This document shows positions 1 to 6,823 of a stretch of DNA of 11,299 bases, piece after piece; positions within the stretch are counted from its first letter, which is position 1, and every line of letters starts with the position of its first letter. The DNA comes from Anaerolinea thermophila (lineage in GTDB: Bacteria > Chloroflexota > Anaerolineae > Anaerolineales > Villigracilaceae). Location of the stretch: the NCBI GenBank assembly GCA_020722305.1, contig DYLB01000058.1, forward strand, positions 1 to 11,299, written 5' to 3'. The translations under genes were made by a program, and so were the position numbers. Below the pieces are notes generated by a model that did no database searches, was not told where the DNA came from, and saw only the letters and a program-made list of their open reading frames with translations.

Positions 1-10
1 GCGAGGCCGC

Positions 11-160
11 TTACCGTTGCAATTCGCTGTTCAAGGTGGAGAACATATTGCTGATAACCGGGCCAAGCAGGGATAACACGACAATAACAACAACCGCAAC
101 GAGAACGAGGATCATGGAGTATTCTGCCAATCCCTGCCCCTTTTCATGTGCATAGATCAC
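11..160 (-). CDS. Flp/Fap-type (type IVb) pilin subunit, 49 aa
   Basis: This is a small type IVb pilin of the Flp family, the structural subunit of Tad pili used in surface attachment. From the GTG start at 160-158 it has a short leader ending EKG, then QGLAEY, then about 20 hydrophobic residues (SMILVLVAVVVIVVLSLLG) and a short polar tail. The G|XXXXEY pattern is the known Flp prepilin peptidase site, so cleavage after Gly8 would give a mature protein of about 41 residues. An ATG 36 bases further upstream (196) is also in frame, but a strong Shine-Dalgarno (GGAGGTGA) lies inside that extension, 6-7 bases before the GTG, so I chose the GTG. No other tad/cpa genes are in the window; they may lie beyond position 1. 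The gene has its own promoter at 222-250. Confidence 0.88.
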   Translation of the reverse strand: MIYAHEKGQGLAEYSMILVLVAVVVIVVLSLLGPVISNMFSTLNSELQR

Positions 161-221
161 AAAAAATTCACCTCCTCTCATCAGGATTAACCTCAAAGAA
201 CAAATTCACAAGGTTGGAATT

Positions 222-250
222 ACTTTAGCACATTCGATAAAGAAAATCAA
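222..250 (-). promoter_or_regulatory. Sigma70-type promoter of the pilin gene
   Basis: Read on the minus strand, a -35 TTGATT (250-245) and a -10 TAAAGT (227-222) are separated by exactly 17 bases, and the -10 is preceded by TGC, an extended -10 element. Transcription would start near 215, giving a leader of about 55 bases before the GTG start of the pilin gene. The element lies in the 123-bp gap after the glycosylase gene, where I see no convincing intrinsic terminator, so the pilin may also receive read-through from the operon upstream. Confidence 0.6.
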
Positions 251-283
251 CTTTCGGCGCATTGAGGATTCGGTACATTTTCG

Positions 284-961
284 TCAGACCGATCGCGCCC
301 TGGCATACTCACATAACTTGTTGAGCGGGCAGGCCTCGCAGCGCGGCTTGCGTGCCTGGCAGATCTCGCGTCCCAGGCGGATGAGATTGAGATGCCCGGC
401 GTAATACGTCTCAGGCGGGAACAGGCTCTCCAGGTAGGGGTGCGCCTCTTCCACGCTCATTTTTTCCGGTCGCAAGCCGATCCGCCCGGTGACGCGGTAG
501 ATGTGCGTGTCCACGGGGAAGGCGGGGCGTCTGAGCGAGAAGAGTAGCACGATGGCGGTCGTCTTCGGCCCAACACCCTTGAATTGGGTCAGCCAGGCCC
601 GGGCCTCTTCGAGAGGGATGTCTTTCAAGAAAGATAGATCAAGCTCGCCGCGCTCGGCGCTGATCTCGCCCAGCACCTGCTGGATGCGCGGTCCCTTTTG
701 GTTGCCTAGCCCGGCCGGGCGGATGGCCTCGATCACGGCCTCCGGCTCGGCGTCCCGAACCGCTTCCCAGGTGGGGAAACGCGCCCGCAAAGACTCGAAA
801 GCCCGGTCCCGGTTGGTGTCGTTCGTGTTCTGCGAGAGAATGGTCGAGACCAGCTCGTCAATGGCGGGCAGTGGGTTGCGCCAGACCGGCTGGCCGTAGA
901 AATCCAGGAGAATCTGATGGACTTGCAGGGCGCGGCGGGCCAAATCGGGTGAGCCGGTCAT
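284..961 (-). CDS. nth: Endonuclease III-like DNA glycosylase / AP lyase (HhH-GPD, [4Fe-4S])
   Basis: A base-excision repair glycosylase of the HhH-GPD superfamily, 225 residues (E. coli Nth has 211). The helix-hairpin-helix is at about 126-135 (FKGVGPK) with the presumed catalytic lysine K133. The conserved aspartate is D151 in FPVDTHIYRV. The C-terminal [4Fe-4S] cluster ligands are C201, C208, C211 and C217 in the classical C-x6-C-x2-C-x5-C spacing. Both catalytic residues are present, so a bifunctional glycosylase/AP lyase is expected. The N-terminal motif is ILSQNTND rather than the Nth-typical LLSAQATD, which points to a side branch of the family; substrate preference is therefore uncertain. 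Its ATG overlaps the stop of the asparaginase gene (ATGA, 4 bp), so the two are probably translationally coupled. It is the last gene of the kinase-led operon. Confidence 0.88.
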   Translation of the reverse strand: MTGSPDLARRALQVHQILLDFYGQPVWRNPLPAIDELVSTILSQNTNDTNRDRAFESLRARFPTWEAVRDAEPEAVIEAIRPAGLGNQKGPRIQQVLGEISAERGELDLSFLKDIPLEEARAWLTQFKGVGPKTTAIVLLFSLRRPAFPVDTHIYRVTGRIGLRPEKMSVEEAHPYLESLFPPETYYAGHLNLIRLGREICQARKPRCEACPLNKLCEYARARSV

Positions 962-2019
962 CGGGCTGATCCTCCGTCTTCGAAGGCCGGGCGCATCTCG
1001 CCGACGGTCAGTTTGCGCCAGTTTTGCAGCGGCTTGAGCGGGCCAAAGTTTTTCAGGCTGTCCAACTCTTCGGCGGTGACCGCGCCCAGGCGTTTCAGGA
1101 TTTCGAGGACGATGACCGGACGGGCGCGCCCGGCGTAGTCCCCGTCAGCGACCTTGACGGCGATCCCGATCCCGGGCGAAGCGGGCGCGACGACCCCGGG
1201 CAGGATACCGATACACTGGAACCCCTCCGCCCCGGCTTTGGAGACAACCTTCCCCTGGCAGGTCTCCATGAGCAGGGTGTCGAACCTGCCCGGCCCGGCG
1301 ACCATGTCGGGATGGCTGGTCATCGCCGCCGTGATTACCCGGCAGGCTTCGGCCCGGCTTTCGGGCAAGCCGCCAGGGTCGCACAGGCGGGCAAACCCCA
1401 GGGCGGCGCTGTAGAGCGGAATGGCGAAGTTCGGCGCGGAACAGCCGTCGGTGCCGAGTTCGATGGCTTCGGGAGCGATGTCGCACATCTCGGCTACGCA
1501 TTGCAAGATGGCCTGCTGGACGGGATGCCCGCGCTCCAGGTAGGTTTCGAGGGCGAGGCCGCGCAGTTTGGCATGGGCCAACATGCCGGTATGCTTGCCG
1601 GAGCAGTTGTGACGGTTGGGGGTCGGTTTTTCATGGCGCAAGTGCATGGCTTCGAGGGTCGCCTCGTGCGTGATGGGGTGCACGCCGCATTGCAGGTCGG
1701 CTTCGGTTACGCCGACTTTGGCCTGGATGCCTTGAAGGACGCGGACATGCTCGTCGGTGCCGGCGTGCGAGGCGCAGGTCAACGCGATTTCACGCGGGGT
1801 CAGGCCGAAGGTCCGGTGGCCGCCCCGCTCGATGAACGGCAGGGCCTGGAAGGGTTTGGCGCTCGAACGCATGAACGTCACCAGCCGCGCGTCCCCAAAT
1901 TCCATCAGCAATTTTCCGGCGGCGTCCACAACCGCGGCGGCCCCGAAATGGACCGATTCAACGAGAAGACCCCGCGTCAACTCGACGAGGGGCATATAGG
2001 TTTCGACAGGCAAGGTCAC
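958..2019 (-). CDS. Asparaginase II (rhizobial/zinc type)
   Basis: An L-asparaginase of the rhizobial class (Asparaginase_II, PF06089), hydrolysing asparagine to aspartate and ammonia; 353 residues from the GTG start. The residues known from the Rhizobium etli enzyme appear conserved: RSSAKP (S52/S53 and K55), S84 in ASHAGT, C139 and K142 in NCSGKH, D191 and C193 in DGCSAP, and K261 in SKAGAEG. In the R. etli enzyme two cysteines and a lysine bind zinc next to paired Ser-Lys catalytic sites. No signal peptide is seen, so it should be cytoplasmic. The GTG at 2019 overlaps the upstream stop (GTGA), but the purine-rich GAGGAG abuts it. A TTG at 2013 has better spacing and an ATG at 1995 is also in frame. 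A longer frame starting at ATG 2061 reads into the preceding gene and adds no family-like sequence. Confidence 0.87.
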   Translation of the reverse strand: MTLPVETYMPLVELTRGLLVESVHFGAAAVVDAAGKLLMEFGDARLVTFMRSSAKPFQALPFIERGGHRTFGLTPREIALTCASHAGTDEHVRVLQGIQAKVGVTEADLQCGVHPITHEATLEAMHLRHEKPTPNRHNCSGKHTGMLAHAKLRGLALETYLERGHPVQQAILQCVAEMCDIAPEAIELGTDGCSAPNFAIPLYSAALGFARLCDPGGLPESRAEACRVITAAMTSHPDMVAGPGRFDTLLMETCQGKVVSKAGAEGFQCIGILPGVVAPASPGIGIAVKVADGDYAGRARPVIVLEILKRLGAVTAEELDSLKNFGPLKPLQNWRKLTVGEMRPAFEDGGSAR

Positions 2020-2870
2020 TCCTCTTCTTTGCTGGCGGCGCTGAAGTTGCGGCTGTAACAATTCCGTAGGCCGTAGCGCAGCCGCTGCGCGTATTGGTCC
2101 TGACGGCTGGCCGGGTATTTGAAGTGGGCCAGGAGCGGCTCGACCAATTTGTCCACGGCGTCGAGCGAGGCCTTGCGGGAGGTCAGTTTGTCCAGCTCCT
2201 TCCGCACTTCGATGAGGAAATCCAACTGGTTGCGGATCGTGACGGTTGCACAGGTGCCGCCCCGCCCGCTGACGACTGTGAAGCCGCGGTAGTTGTCCGA
2301 GAGCAAGTCTTCCAGCGCTTCGATCCAGACGGGGAGGTTGGCGTGGGCCAGGAAGGGTGGCTGCTGTTTTACGATGGCATCGCCGACGAAAACCACCTTG
2401 TAGCCCGGCAGCGTGACCCAGATGGCCCCGGCGCGTGAACCCGGTTTATGTTCCAGCAGCACGGAGGTTTCGCCCCATTCCAGCGCCATCTGGTGGCTGA
2501 AAACGATCTCCGGTGTGGCCCAGCGCAGGTTGCTCAGGTTCGGGACGGTTTCCCATTCTGAGCCGCTGTCGTCGCCCTGGCCTTTGAGCAGGGACGGGCG
2601 GTTGCGGAAGATGTGGGCGGTCTTTTCGTGGACGATGGTGGTGCATTCCATCGAGCGCGCCCCCAGGGTGCGGTCGGGATGGGCATCCAGGTTGATTAGG
2701 ACGCGTTCCGAGCCGCCGCCCAGCCCGAGCAGGGAGGCCCGCCAGGAGCGTCCGTCTTCGAGGAAGGGCGGGGCATCAATCTGGATCAACCCGCGCGGCA
2801 GGCAGACGGCCCCGAGGGTGATGCCCGGGTATTGGTCTTCGATGTAGACATTGGTGGCAATCTCTTGCAT
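2016..2870 (-). CDS. Metallo-beta-lactamase-fold protein with degenerate metal site
   Basis: A 284-residue protein with the order of motifs of the metallo-beta-lactamase superfamily, but with most histidine ligands replaced. The usual HxHxDH motif reads D62-A-H64-P-D66-R67. The usual histidine of the PGHTPGS loop is S145 (PGSRAG). The aspartate of the FxGD motif is kept (D164 in VFVGDAI). The final histidine of the PGHG loop is R203 (SGRGG). So D62, H64, D66 and D164 remain, while four normal ligands are changed. It may bind a different metal set or no metal, and the substrate cannot be predicted. The C-terminal ~70 residues are charged and helical. The ATG has a Shine-Dalgarno (TGGAG, 5 bases away). 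It starts 17 bp after the histidine kinase gene and overlaps the asparaginase start, so it belongs to the same operon. Confidence 0.72.
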   Translation of the reverse strand: MQEIATNVYIEDQYPGITLGAVCLPRGLIQIDAPPFLEDGRSWRASLLGLGGGSERVLINLDAHPDRTLGARSMECTTIVHEKTAHIFRNRPSLLKGQGDDSGSEWETVPNLSNLRWATPEIVFSHQMALEWGETSVLLEHKPGSRAGAIWVTLPGYKVVFVGDAIVKQQPPFLAHANLPVWIEALEDLLSDNYRGFTVVSGRGGTCATVTIRNQLDFLIEVRKELDKLTSRKASLDAVDKLVEPLLAHFKYPASRQDQYAQRLRYGLRNCYSRNFSAASKEEE

Positions 2871-2887
2871 TTAAACTCCAGAAATCA

Positions 2888-4963
2888 TTAAAGTGAGCCT
2901 GCGTTTGCCACAGGCAAGGTCAGGTTGAAGCGGGCGCCTTTGCCCAATTCGCTGTCGATCCAGATTTGGCCGCCATGCCCCTGGACAGCCAGGCGGCAGA
3001 AGGCCAGTCCCACGCCCAACCCGCTGGTGATGCCTTCTTTTTTCAAACGGGTGAACTTTTCGAAGACCCGGTCCTGGTCGGCTGGGGCGATGCCGGGGCC
3101 GTTGTCCTTGACCCAGCAAAGCACCTTGTCGCCTTCCAGGTCCGCGCCGATCTCGATCACGCCGTAGGTGGGCGTGAACTTGATCGCGTTTTCCAGCAGG
3201 TTGATGAACACCCGCCGCACCATGTCCGGGTCGACCCAGATGCGCGGCAGGGTATCGCTGATATCCATCTTGATCACTTGCTGGCGGCTCTCGGCCGCGT
3301 AACGCACTGCTTCGCGGGCTTCGCCAATCAGGATGACCGTATCGATGGCCTGCTGGTCAACGATGATGTGGCCGGCTTCCAGGCGGTTGATGTCGAGCAG
3401 GGAACTGATCAGGCGCTGGATGCGGGACGTGGACTGGTTGGCGATTTCGAGCAGCGAGGCGATGGTCTCATCCCTCGGCAGCATCCCAGACAGGATGTCG
3501 AGGCTGGAGACGATGTTGGCCAGCGGCGAGCGCAGGTCGTGGTAGATCATGGCGGTCAGGTCTTCGCGCAGGGCATCCAGGTCTTTACGCTCGGTGATGT
3601 CACGCAAGATCCATTGCAAAGAGTCGGTGTCCTCGAAGCGGGTGGCGCGCACATAGACTTCGATGGGCATCTTGCGGGCGTCCTTGCGGTACAGGGTGGA
3701 CTCGTAGCTCTGGGTCTCAGAAGTGCGCAGGTGCTCGAACTCCAGGCCGGTGCGGTTCCAGTTGACCTCGTGGAGCTGGTCAATCGTCATGGCCTTCAAA
3801 TCCATCGGGGAATAGCCGCTCAACATGGCAGCCTGCCGGTTGGCCTCGACGATCTGGCCCTGGAAGGTGGTGATCAGGATCGGGTCAATGCTGTCTTCGA
3901 ACAGGTCGCGGTAGTCCTGGTGGGCGATTTGCAGGCGCTCGTAGAGCTGGGCATTTTGGATGGAGGTCCCGGCCAAGCTACCGATACCGGCCAGCACCAG
4001 CAGGGCGTCGGAATCGAAGGTGCGGGCCTTGGGGTTGACCACTTGCAGGATGCCGATGGTCTGTTCCCGGGCCTGGATTGGCACGGCTGCGATAGCCTGG
4101 GTGCGCGCTCCCGGCAGCAACAGGTCGGTGGTGGTGACGCGCTTGTCCTTGTCCACCATCGGGATGACGACCCCGCGTCCCTCGCGCAAGACCATCCCGA
4201 TGATGCCCATTGCCAGGGGCGAACGCCCGCCGAGGATGTCTTTGGCGCCGATGCCCGCGGCCGCTTTGAAGACCAGGTCGCCGCGCTCCTGGTCTATCAG
4301 GCCGATGGCGACCATTTCGACCTGTAAGGCTTGCATGGTCTGGTCGGTGATGCGTTGCAGCACTTCGTCCAGTTGGAGCGAGGCGTTGATGGTCTTGGCG
4401 CCTTCGGCCAGGGCGGTCATCACCCGCGCCTGGCGCTGGCTTTCGGCGTATAGCCGTCCGTTCAGCACCGCGATCCCGGCCTGGTCGGCGATGGCCTGCA
4501 TCAGCTCCAGGTGTTCCGGGTGAAAGGCATGGGGCGAGGAATGGACCAGGGTCAGCACCCCGACCAGGCGTTCCCGCGCCAGGAGCGGCACGCACATGGC
4601 CGATTTGGCCCCGGTCTTCTCGATGGCGTCGTCCGGGCGGCGCAGCCAGCGTTCATCCTTGCTGGTGTCGTCCACCAGGACGGCTTTGCGGTTGCGGATC
4701 ACCCATCCGGCCAGACCGCGGTCGACCGTATCCCGGATCTGCTGGGTGGTATGCTCGTGGAATTGTTTGCCGTACACGATGGTCGCGTCAACGGGGTTCC
4801 CATGGTCGTCGAGCACGACGATGCTCCCGCGTTCACCTCCGACGTTGATGATGGTCTCGTATACGACACGTTGCAACACAGTGCGCAGGTCGAGCGCCGT
4901 GGCAACTTCGCGACTGACATGGTAAAGCAGTTCAATAATCGCACGTGATTGGTCAATAGCCAT
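2888..4963 (-). CDS. Cytosolic sensor histidine kinase, GAF-GAF-PAS-HisKA-HATPase
   Basis: A 691-residue sensor kinase with no transmembrane segment, so it senses something in the cytoplasm. In order: GAF domain 1 (about 25-167), GAF domain 2 (about 195-335), a PAS/PAC domain (about 350-460, ending WILRDITERK), a HisKA dimerisation domain with phospho-acceptor H475 (YHDLRSPL), and a HATPase_c domain. The N box is NLLENAIKF (587-596), G1 is DNGPGI (620-625), the F box is FEKF (634-637), and G2 is GLGVGLA (648-654). All catalytic motifs are intact. No receiver domain is fused and no response regulator lies nearby, so the partner is encoded elsewhere. The ATG has an AGAGGA ribosome site about 5 bases upstream. 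It is the first large gene of the operon and follows a short upstream ORF. Confidence 0.93.
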   Translation of the reverse strand: MAIDQSRAIIELLYHVSREVATALDLRTVLQRVVYETIINVGGERGSIVVLDDHGNPVDATIVYGKQFHEHTTQQIRDTVDRGLAGWVIRNRKAVLVDDTSKDERWLRRPDDAIEKTGAKSAMCVPLLARERLVGVLTLVHSSPHAFHPEHLELMQAIADQAGIAVLNGRLYAESQRQARVMTALAEGAKTINASLQLDEVLQRITDQTMQALQVEMVAIGLIDQERGDLVFKAAAGIGAKDILGGRSPLAMGIIGMVLREGRGVVIPMVDKDKRVTTTDLLLPGARTQAIAAVPIQAREQTIGILQVVNPKARTFDSDALLVLAGIGSLAGTSIQNAQLYERLQIAHQDYRDLFEDSIDPILITTFQGQIVEANRQAAMLSGYSPMDLKAMTIDQLHEVNWNRTGLEFEHLRTSETQSYESTLYRKDARKMPIEVYVRATRFEDTDSLQWILRDITERKDLDALREDLTAMIYHDLRSPLANIVSSLDILSGMLPRDETIASLLEIANQSTSRIQRLISSLLDINRLEAGHIIVDQQAIDTVILIGEAREAVRYAAESRQQVIKMDISDTLPRIWVDPDMVRRVFINLLENAIKFTPTYGVIEIGADLEGDKVLCWVKDNGPGIAPADQDRVFEKFTRLKKEGITSGLGVGLAFCRLAVQGHGGQIWIDSELGKGARFNLTLPVANAGSL

Positions 4964-4972
4964 GGCATTCCT

Positions 4973-5008
4973 CTACTGGTGGTCGAAACTGCTGCTCACG
5001 TTGGACAT
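4973..5008 (-). CDS. Possible 11-codon upstream ORF of the kinase operon
   Basis: In the 5' leader of the kinase operon an ATG (5008-5006) is preceded by GGAGAG at 5-base spacing and followed by ten sense codons (peptide MSNVSSSFDHQ) and TAG. The stop lies next to the AGAGGA ribosome site of the kinase gene, with the kinase ATG 9 bases beyond the stop. Such an arrangement can allow translational coupling or act as a leader peptide. Only the ribosome site and position support it; the codons show no run of one amino acid and there is no hairpin that I can pair with it. Confidence 0.33.
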   Translation of the reverse strand: MSNVSSSFDHQ

Positions 5009-5059
5009 GGCGACTCTCCGAGAATTGGGGAGGCTTGGTTTTCGAGAATCGTTGATTAG

Positions 5060-5068
5060 AGTATAGCA
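5060..5068 (-). promoter_or_regulatory. Extended -10 promoter of the kinase operon
   Basis: On the minus strand TGC is followed directly by TATACT (5065-5060), a good extended -10 element. A matching -35 is weak (TTCGTC or TCGTCT at 17-18 bases), as is usual for extended -10 promoters. The start site would be near 5053, giving a leader of about 90 bases before the kinase ATG. It lies just downstream of the fumarase terminator, where an independent promoter is needed. Confidence 0.45.
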
Positions 5069-5116
5069 CAATCGGAAAACGCAGACGAATTGTCTCTGTT
5101 TTGGGCCTCCCGTCAC

Positions 5117-5146
5117 AAAAAAACTCCCCCGGCGTGCCGAGGGAGT
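5117..5146 (-). terminator. Rho-independent terminator of the fumarase operon
   Basis: On the minus strand ACTCCCTCGG pairs with CCGGGGGAGT (10 bp, one G-U), with a four-base CACG loop, followed by seven T residues. The stem begins 6 bases after the stop codon of the beta subunit gene. It separates the fumarase operon from the kinase operon. Confidence 0.93.
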
Positions 5147-5152
5147 GATCTT

Positions 5153-5776
5153 TCAAGCTTTGGCCAGCAATTCTTCGAAGACTTTCCTGGACTTTTCGTC
5201 TATTACAGCGTGTTGGCTGCCGCCGTGACTGTCCATCGTGACCACCACCGGGAATTCCTTGACCTCGATTACCCACATCGCTTCGGGGACGCCGAAATCG
5301 AGTTTGTAAACGCCCAGCACCTTTTGGACGGACTGGGCGATGTAGGAGGCCGCGCCGCCGATGGCGTGGAAGTAAACGAACGGGACCTCCTGGCAGCCTG
5401 CCAGGGTTTTGGGACCCATCCCGCCTTTGCCGATCACGCCCCGGGCGTTGAAGTGCTTCATCACGTCGGCCTGGTACGGCTCCTCGCGGATGGAGGTGGT
5501 CGGCCCGGCTGCGACGAATTTGTACTCTTTAGTGTCCAGCCCGGCCACGACCGGCCCGCAGTGGTAGATCACACCGTGGTCCAGCAGGGGCTTGATTGCC
5601 GCGTAGACTTCCAGGTCGTCGCCCTGCGGCTGGCGCGTCTGCTTGATGAAGGTGTCAATCATCCACTTATGGACGGCATCCCGCCCGGTCATCATCACGC
5701 CGGTCAGGGTCACCGGCTCGCCGACCTTCAGGCTGCGGATAGTTTCATCGCTAATGGGTATCGTTATTTCACGCAT
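5153..5776 (-). CDS. fumB: Class I fumarate hydratase, beta (C-terminal) subunit
   Basis: The 207-residue beta subunit of a two-subunit, iron-sulfur-dependent hydro-lyase, matching the C-terminal domain of single-chain class I fumarases. It converts fumarate and water to malate in the TCA cycle together with the alpha subunit. Conserved blocks are GRDAVHK (31-37, with D33 and H36), HGVIYHCGPVV (67-77), AAGPTTSIRE (89-98), GKGGMG (116-121), GGAASYIAQSV (140-150) and MDSHGG (181-186). The ATG is preceded by GGAGG at 4-base spacing. The alpha gene lies 76 bp upstream in the same direction. The related L-tartrate dehydratase beta subunit (TtdB) has the same fold; fumarase is favoured only because the pair stands alone without tartrate genes. 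The name follows the two-subunit naming and is not the E. coli FumB isozyme. Confidence 0.9.
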   Translation of the reverse strand: MREITIPISDETIRSLKVGEPVTLTGVMMTGRDAVHKWMIDTFIKQTRQPQGDDLEVYAAIKPLLDHGVIYHCGPVVAGLDTKEYKFVAAGPTTSIREEPYQADVMKHFNARGVIGKGGMGPKTLAGCQEVPFVYFHAIGGAASYIAQSVQKVLGVYKLDFGVPEAMWVIEVKEFPVVVTMDSHGGSQHAVIDEKSRKVFEELLAKA

Positions 5777-5791
5777 GGTTCCTCCATTTTG

Positions 5792-5850
5792 ACGGTGGAC
5801 GATAGGCCGCGGCCCGAGAAACGGTCTTCGGTCTATCGTCTACGGTCTTT
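5792..5850 (-). repeat. Imperfect inverted repeat in the fumarase intergenic gap
   Basis: Between the two fumarase genes the arms 5792-5808 and 5831-5847 are inverted copies, 14 of 17 matching, with a perfect core GACGATAG (5798-5805) against CTATCGTC (5833-5840). ACGGTCTT also occurs twice (5821-5828 and 5842-5849). The composition (GACGATAG, ACCGTAGAC) is unlike the neighbouring coding DNA and looks like a dispersed intergenic repeat. As RNA it would fold into a hairpin between the alpha and beta coding regions, without a U-tract, so it is not a terminator but could affect mRNA stability. Confidence 0.6.
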
Positions 5851-5852
5851 TC

Positions 5853-6728
5853 CTAATCGTAAATCACTTCCTCGCCGCTGACCGTCATCTTGCGGCGGCG
5901 GTAGGCCCAGCACATGTACGAGACCGAAACGAAGTACGAGGCGGGCAGGCGGTGCAGGCCGGTAATCTTAGTATCCAGCACGGTGGTCTCGCCGCCGAAG
6001 CCCATCGGGCCGATGCCCATTTGGTTGGCCTCATCGGTCAGACGTTCTTCGAGTTCGGCCAATTGGGGGTCTTCGTTACGCGTGCCCATCTTGCTGAACA
6101 GGACTTCCTTCGAGGCGTAATAGGACGAGCCGCGGTCGCCGCCGATGGCCACGCCCAAAATCCCCGGCGCGCAGCCCTGGCCCTGGGCCTTCTGGACCGC
6201 GTCCAGCACTACCTTGCGGACGCCTTTCAGATCGCGGCCGGCGCCGAGCTGGGAATTGGGCAGCGAATACTGTATCCCAACGTTCTCGCAGCCGCCGCCT
6301 TTGAGCATCAACTCGATGGTCAGGGGCTGGTCGGCGTCCACTTCATCGAAATGGATGTAAGGGAATTCGTCGCCGCCCAGGTTGTTGCCGCTGTTCTTGT
6401 CGTAAATGGCGTCCACCGCGTTTGGGCGCATGTACGAGCGTCTGGTGGCCTCGGCCATCGCCTCCCGGATCTGCTTCTTGAGCGCGCGGGTGCTCATCCC
6501 TTCGGGATAATGGACGTAGAAGATCGGCGTCCCGGTATCCTGGCAGAGTGGGGTCGAATTCTTGCGGGAGAGTTCGATATTCTTGACGATCGTCTCCAGC
6601 GCGCCACGCGCCGCCGAGCCGGGGGCTTCCTTCTCGACCGCGGCCCGCAGGCGGGTTTCGACGTCGTTGGGCAAATCCGTCGAAGTGCGGCGGATCAGTT
6701 CGAGGATTTCTTGGGTCAAATTTCGCAT
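5853..6728 (-). CDS. fumA: Class I fumarate hydratase, alpha (N-terminal) subunit
   Basis: The 291-residue alpha subunit of a two-subunit class I fumarase, which carries the oxygen-sensitive [4Fe-4S] cluster. The three cluster cysteines are all visible: C62 in STPLCQDTGT, C147 in GGGCENVG and C186 in GCAPGILGVAIGGDR. Other conserved blocks are SYMRPNAVD (98-106), NSGNN (112-116) and GIGPMGFGGETTVLD (238-252). I chose the ATG at 6728 because GGAGG lies 5 bases upstream; an in-frame ATG at 6758 would translate through that ribosome site and add ten residues (ending in LEV) that look unlike the family. The beta gene follows 76 bp downstream. A tartrate dehydratase alpha subunit is the main alternative. 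Confidence 0.92.
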   Translation of the reverse strand: MRNLTQEILELIRRTSTDLPNDVETRLRAAVEKEAPGSAARGALETIVKNIELSRKNSTPLCQDTGTPIFYVHYPEGMSTRALKKQIREAMAEATRRSYMRPNAVDAIYDKNSGNNLGGDEFPYIHFDEVDADQPLTIELMLKGGGCENVGIQYSLPNSQLGAGRDLKGVRKVVLDAVQKAQGQGCAPGILGVAIGGDRGSSYYASKEVLFSKMGTRNEDPQLAELEERLTDEANQMGIGPMGFGGETTVLDTKITGLHRLPASYFVSVSYMCWAYRRRKMTVSGEEVIYD

Positions 6729-6753
6729 GGGAACCTCCAAAAAGTCTGGCTCA

Positions 6754-6759
6754 ATCATA
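6754..6759 (-). promoter_or_regulatory. Candidate -10 element for the fumarase operon
   Basis: On the minus strand TATGAT (6759-6754) is a fair -10 hexamer about 25 bases before the fumA ATG, which leaves room for the GGAGG site. No good -35 is found at 16-18 bases (CGAATT at 17), so this is tentative. It would diverge from the his promoter at 6785-6813. Confidence 0.28.
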
Positions 6760-6784
6760 CTCCAATTTTCTCACAAAATTCGGG

Positions 6785-6813
6785 TTGACGGCTCACCCAT
6801 CCTTGAGTAAAAT
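6785..6813 (+). promoter_or_regulatory. Sigma70 promoter of the his operon
   Basis: TTGACG (6785-6790) and TAAAAT (6808-6813) are separated by exactly 17 bases, five of six matches to consensus in each hexamer. Transcription would start at about 6820, only 3-5 bases before the leader peptide ATG at 6824, so the leader mRNA would be almost leaderless. The attenuator and hisG follow. Confidence 0.75.
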
Positions 6814-6823
6814 GTCACCCATC

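Noticed and set aside
1024..2058. 344-codon open frame on the plus strand, antisense to the asparaginase
   Set aside because: Shadow of the asparaginase gene, whose catalytic residues are all visible; no recognisable domain.
2966..4327. 453-codon open frame on the plus strand, antisense to the histidine kinase
   Set aside because: It lies entirely opposite a gene with complete kinase domains; its low-complexity protein (rich in D, G, Q, V) is the usual mirror of a high-GC gene.
5952..6788. 278-codon open frame antisense to the fumarase alpha gene
   Set aside because: Opposite a gene with all three cluster cysteines; no ribosome site or domain.
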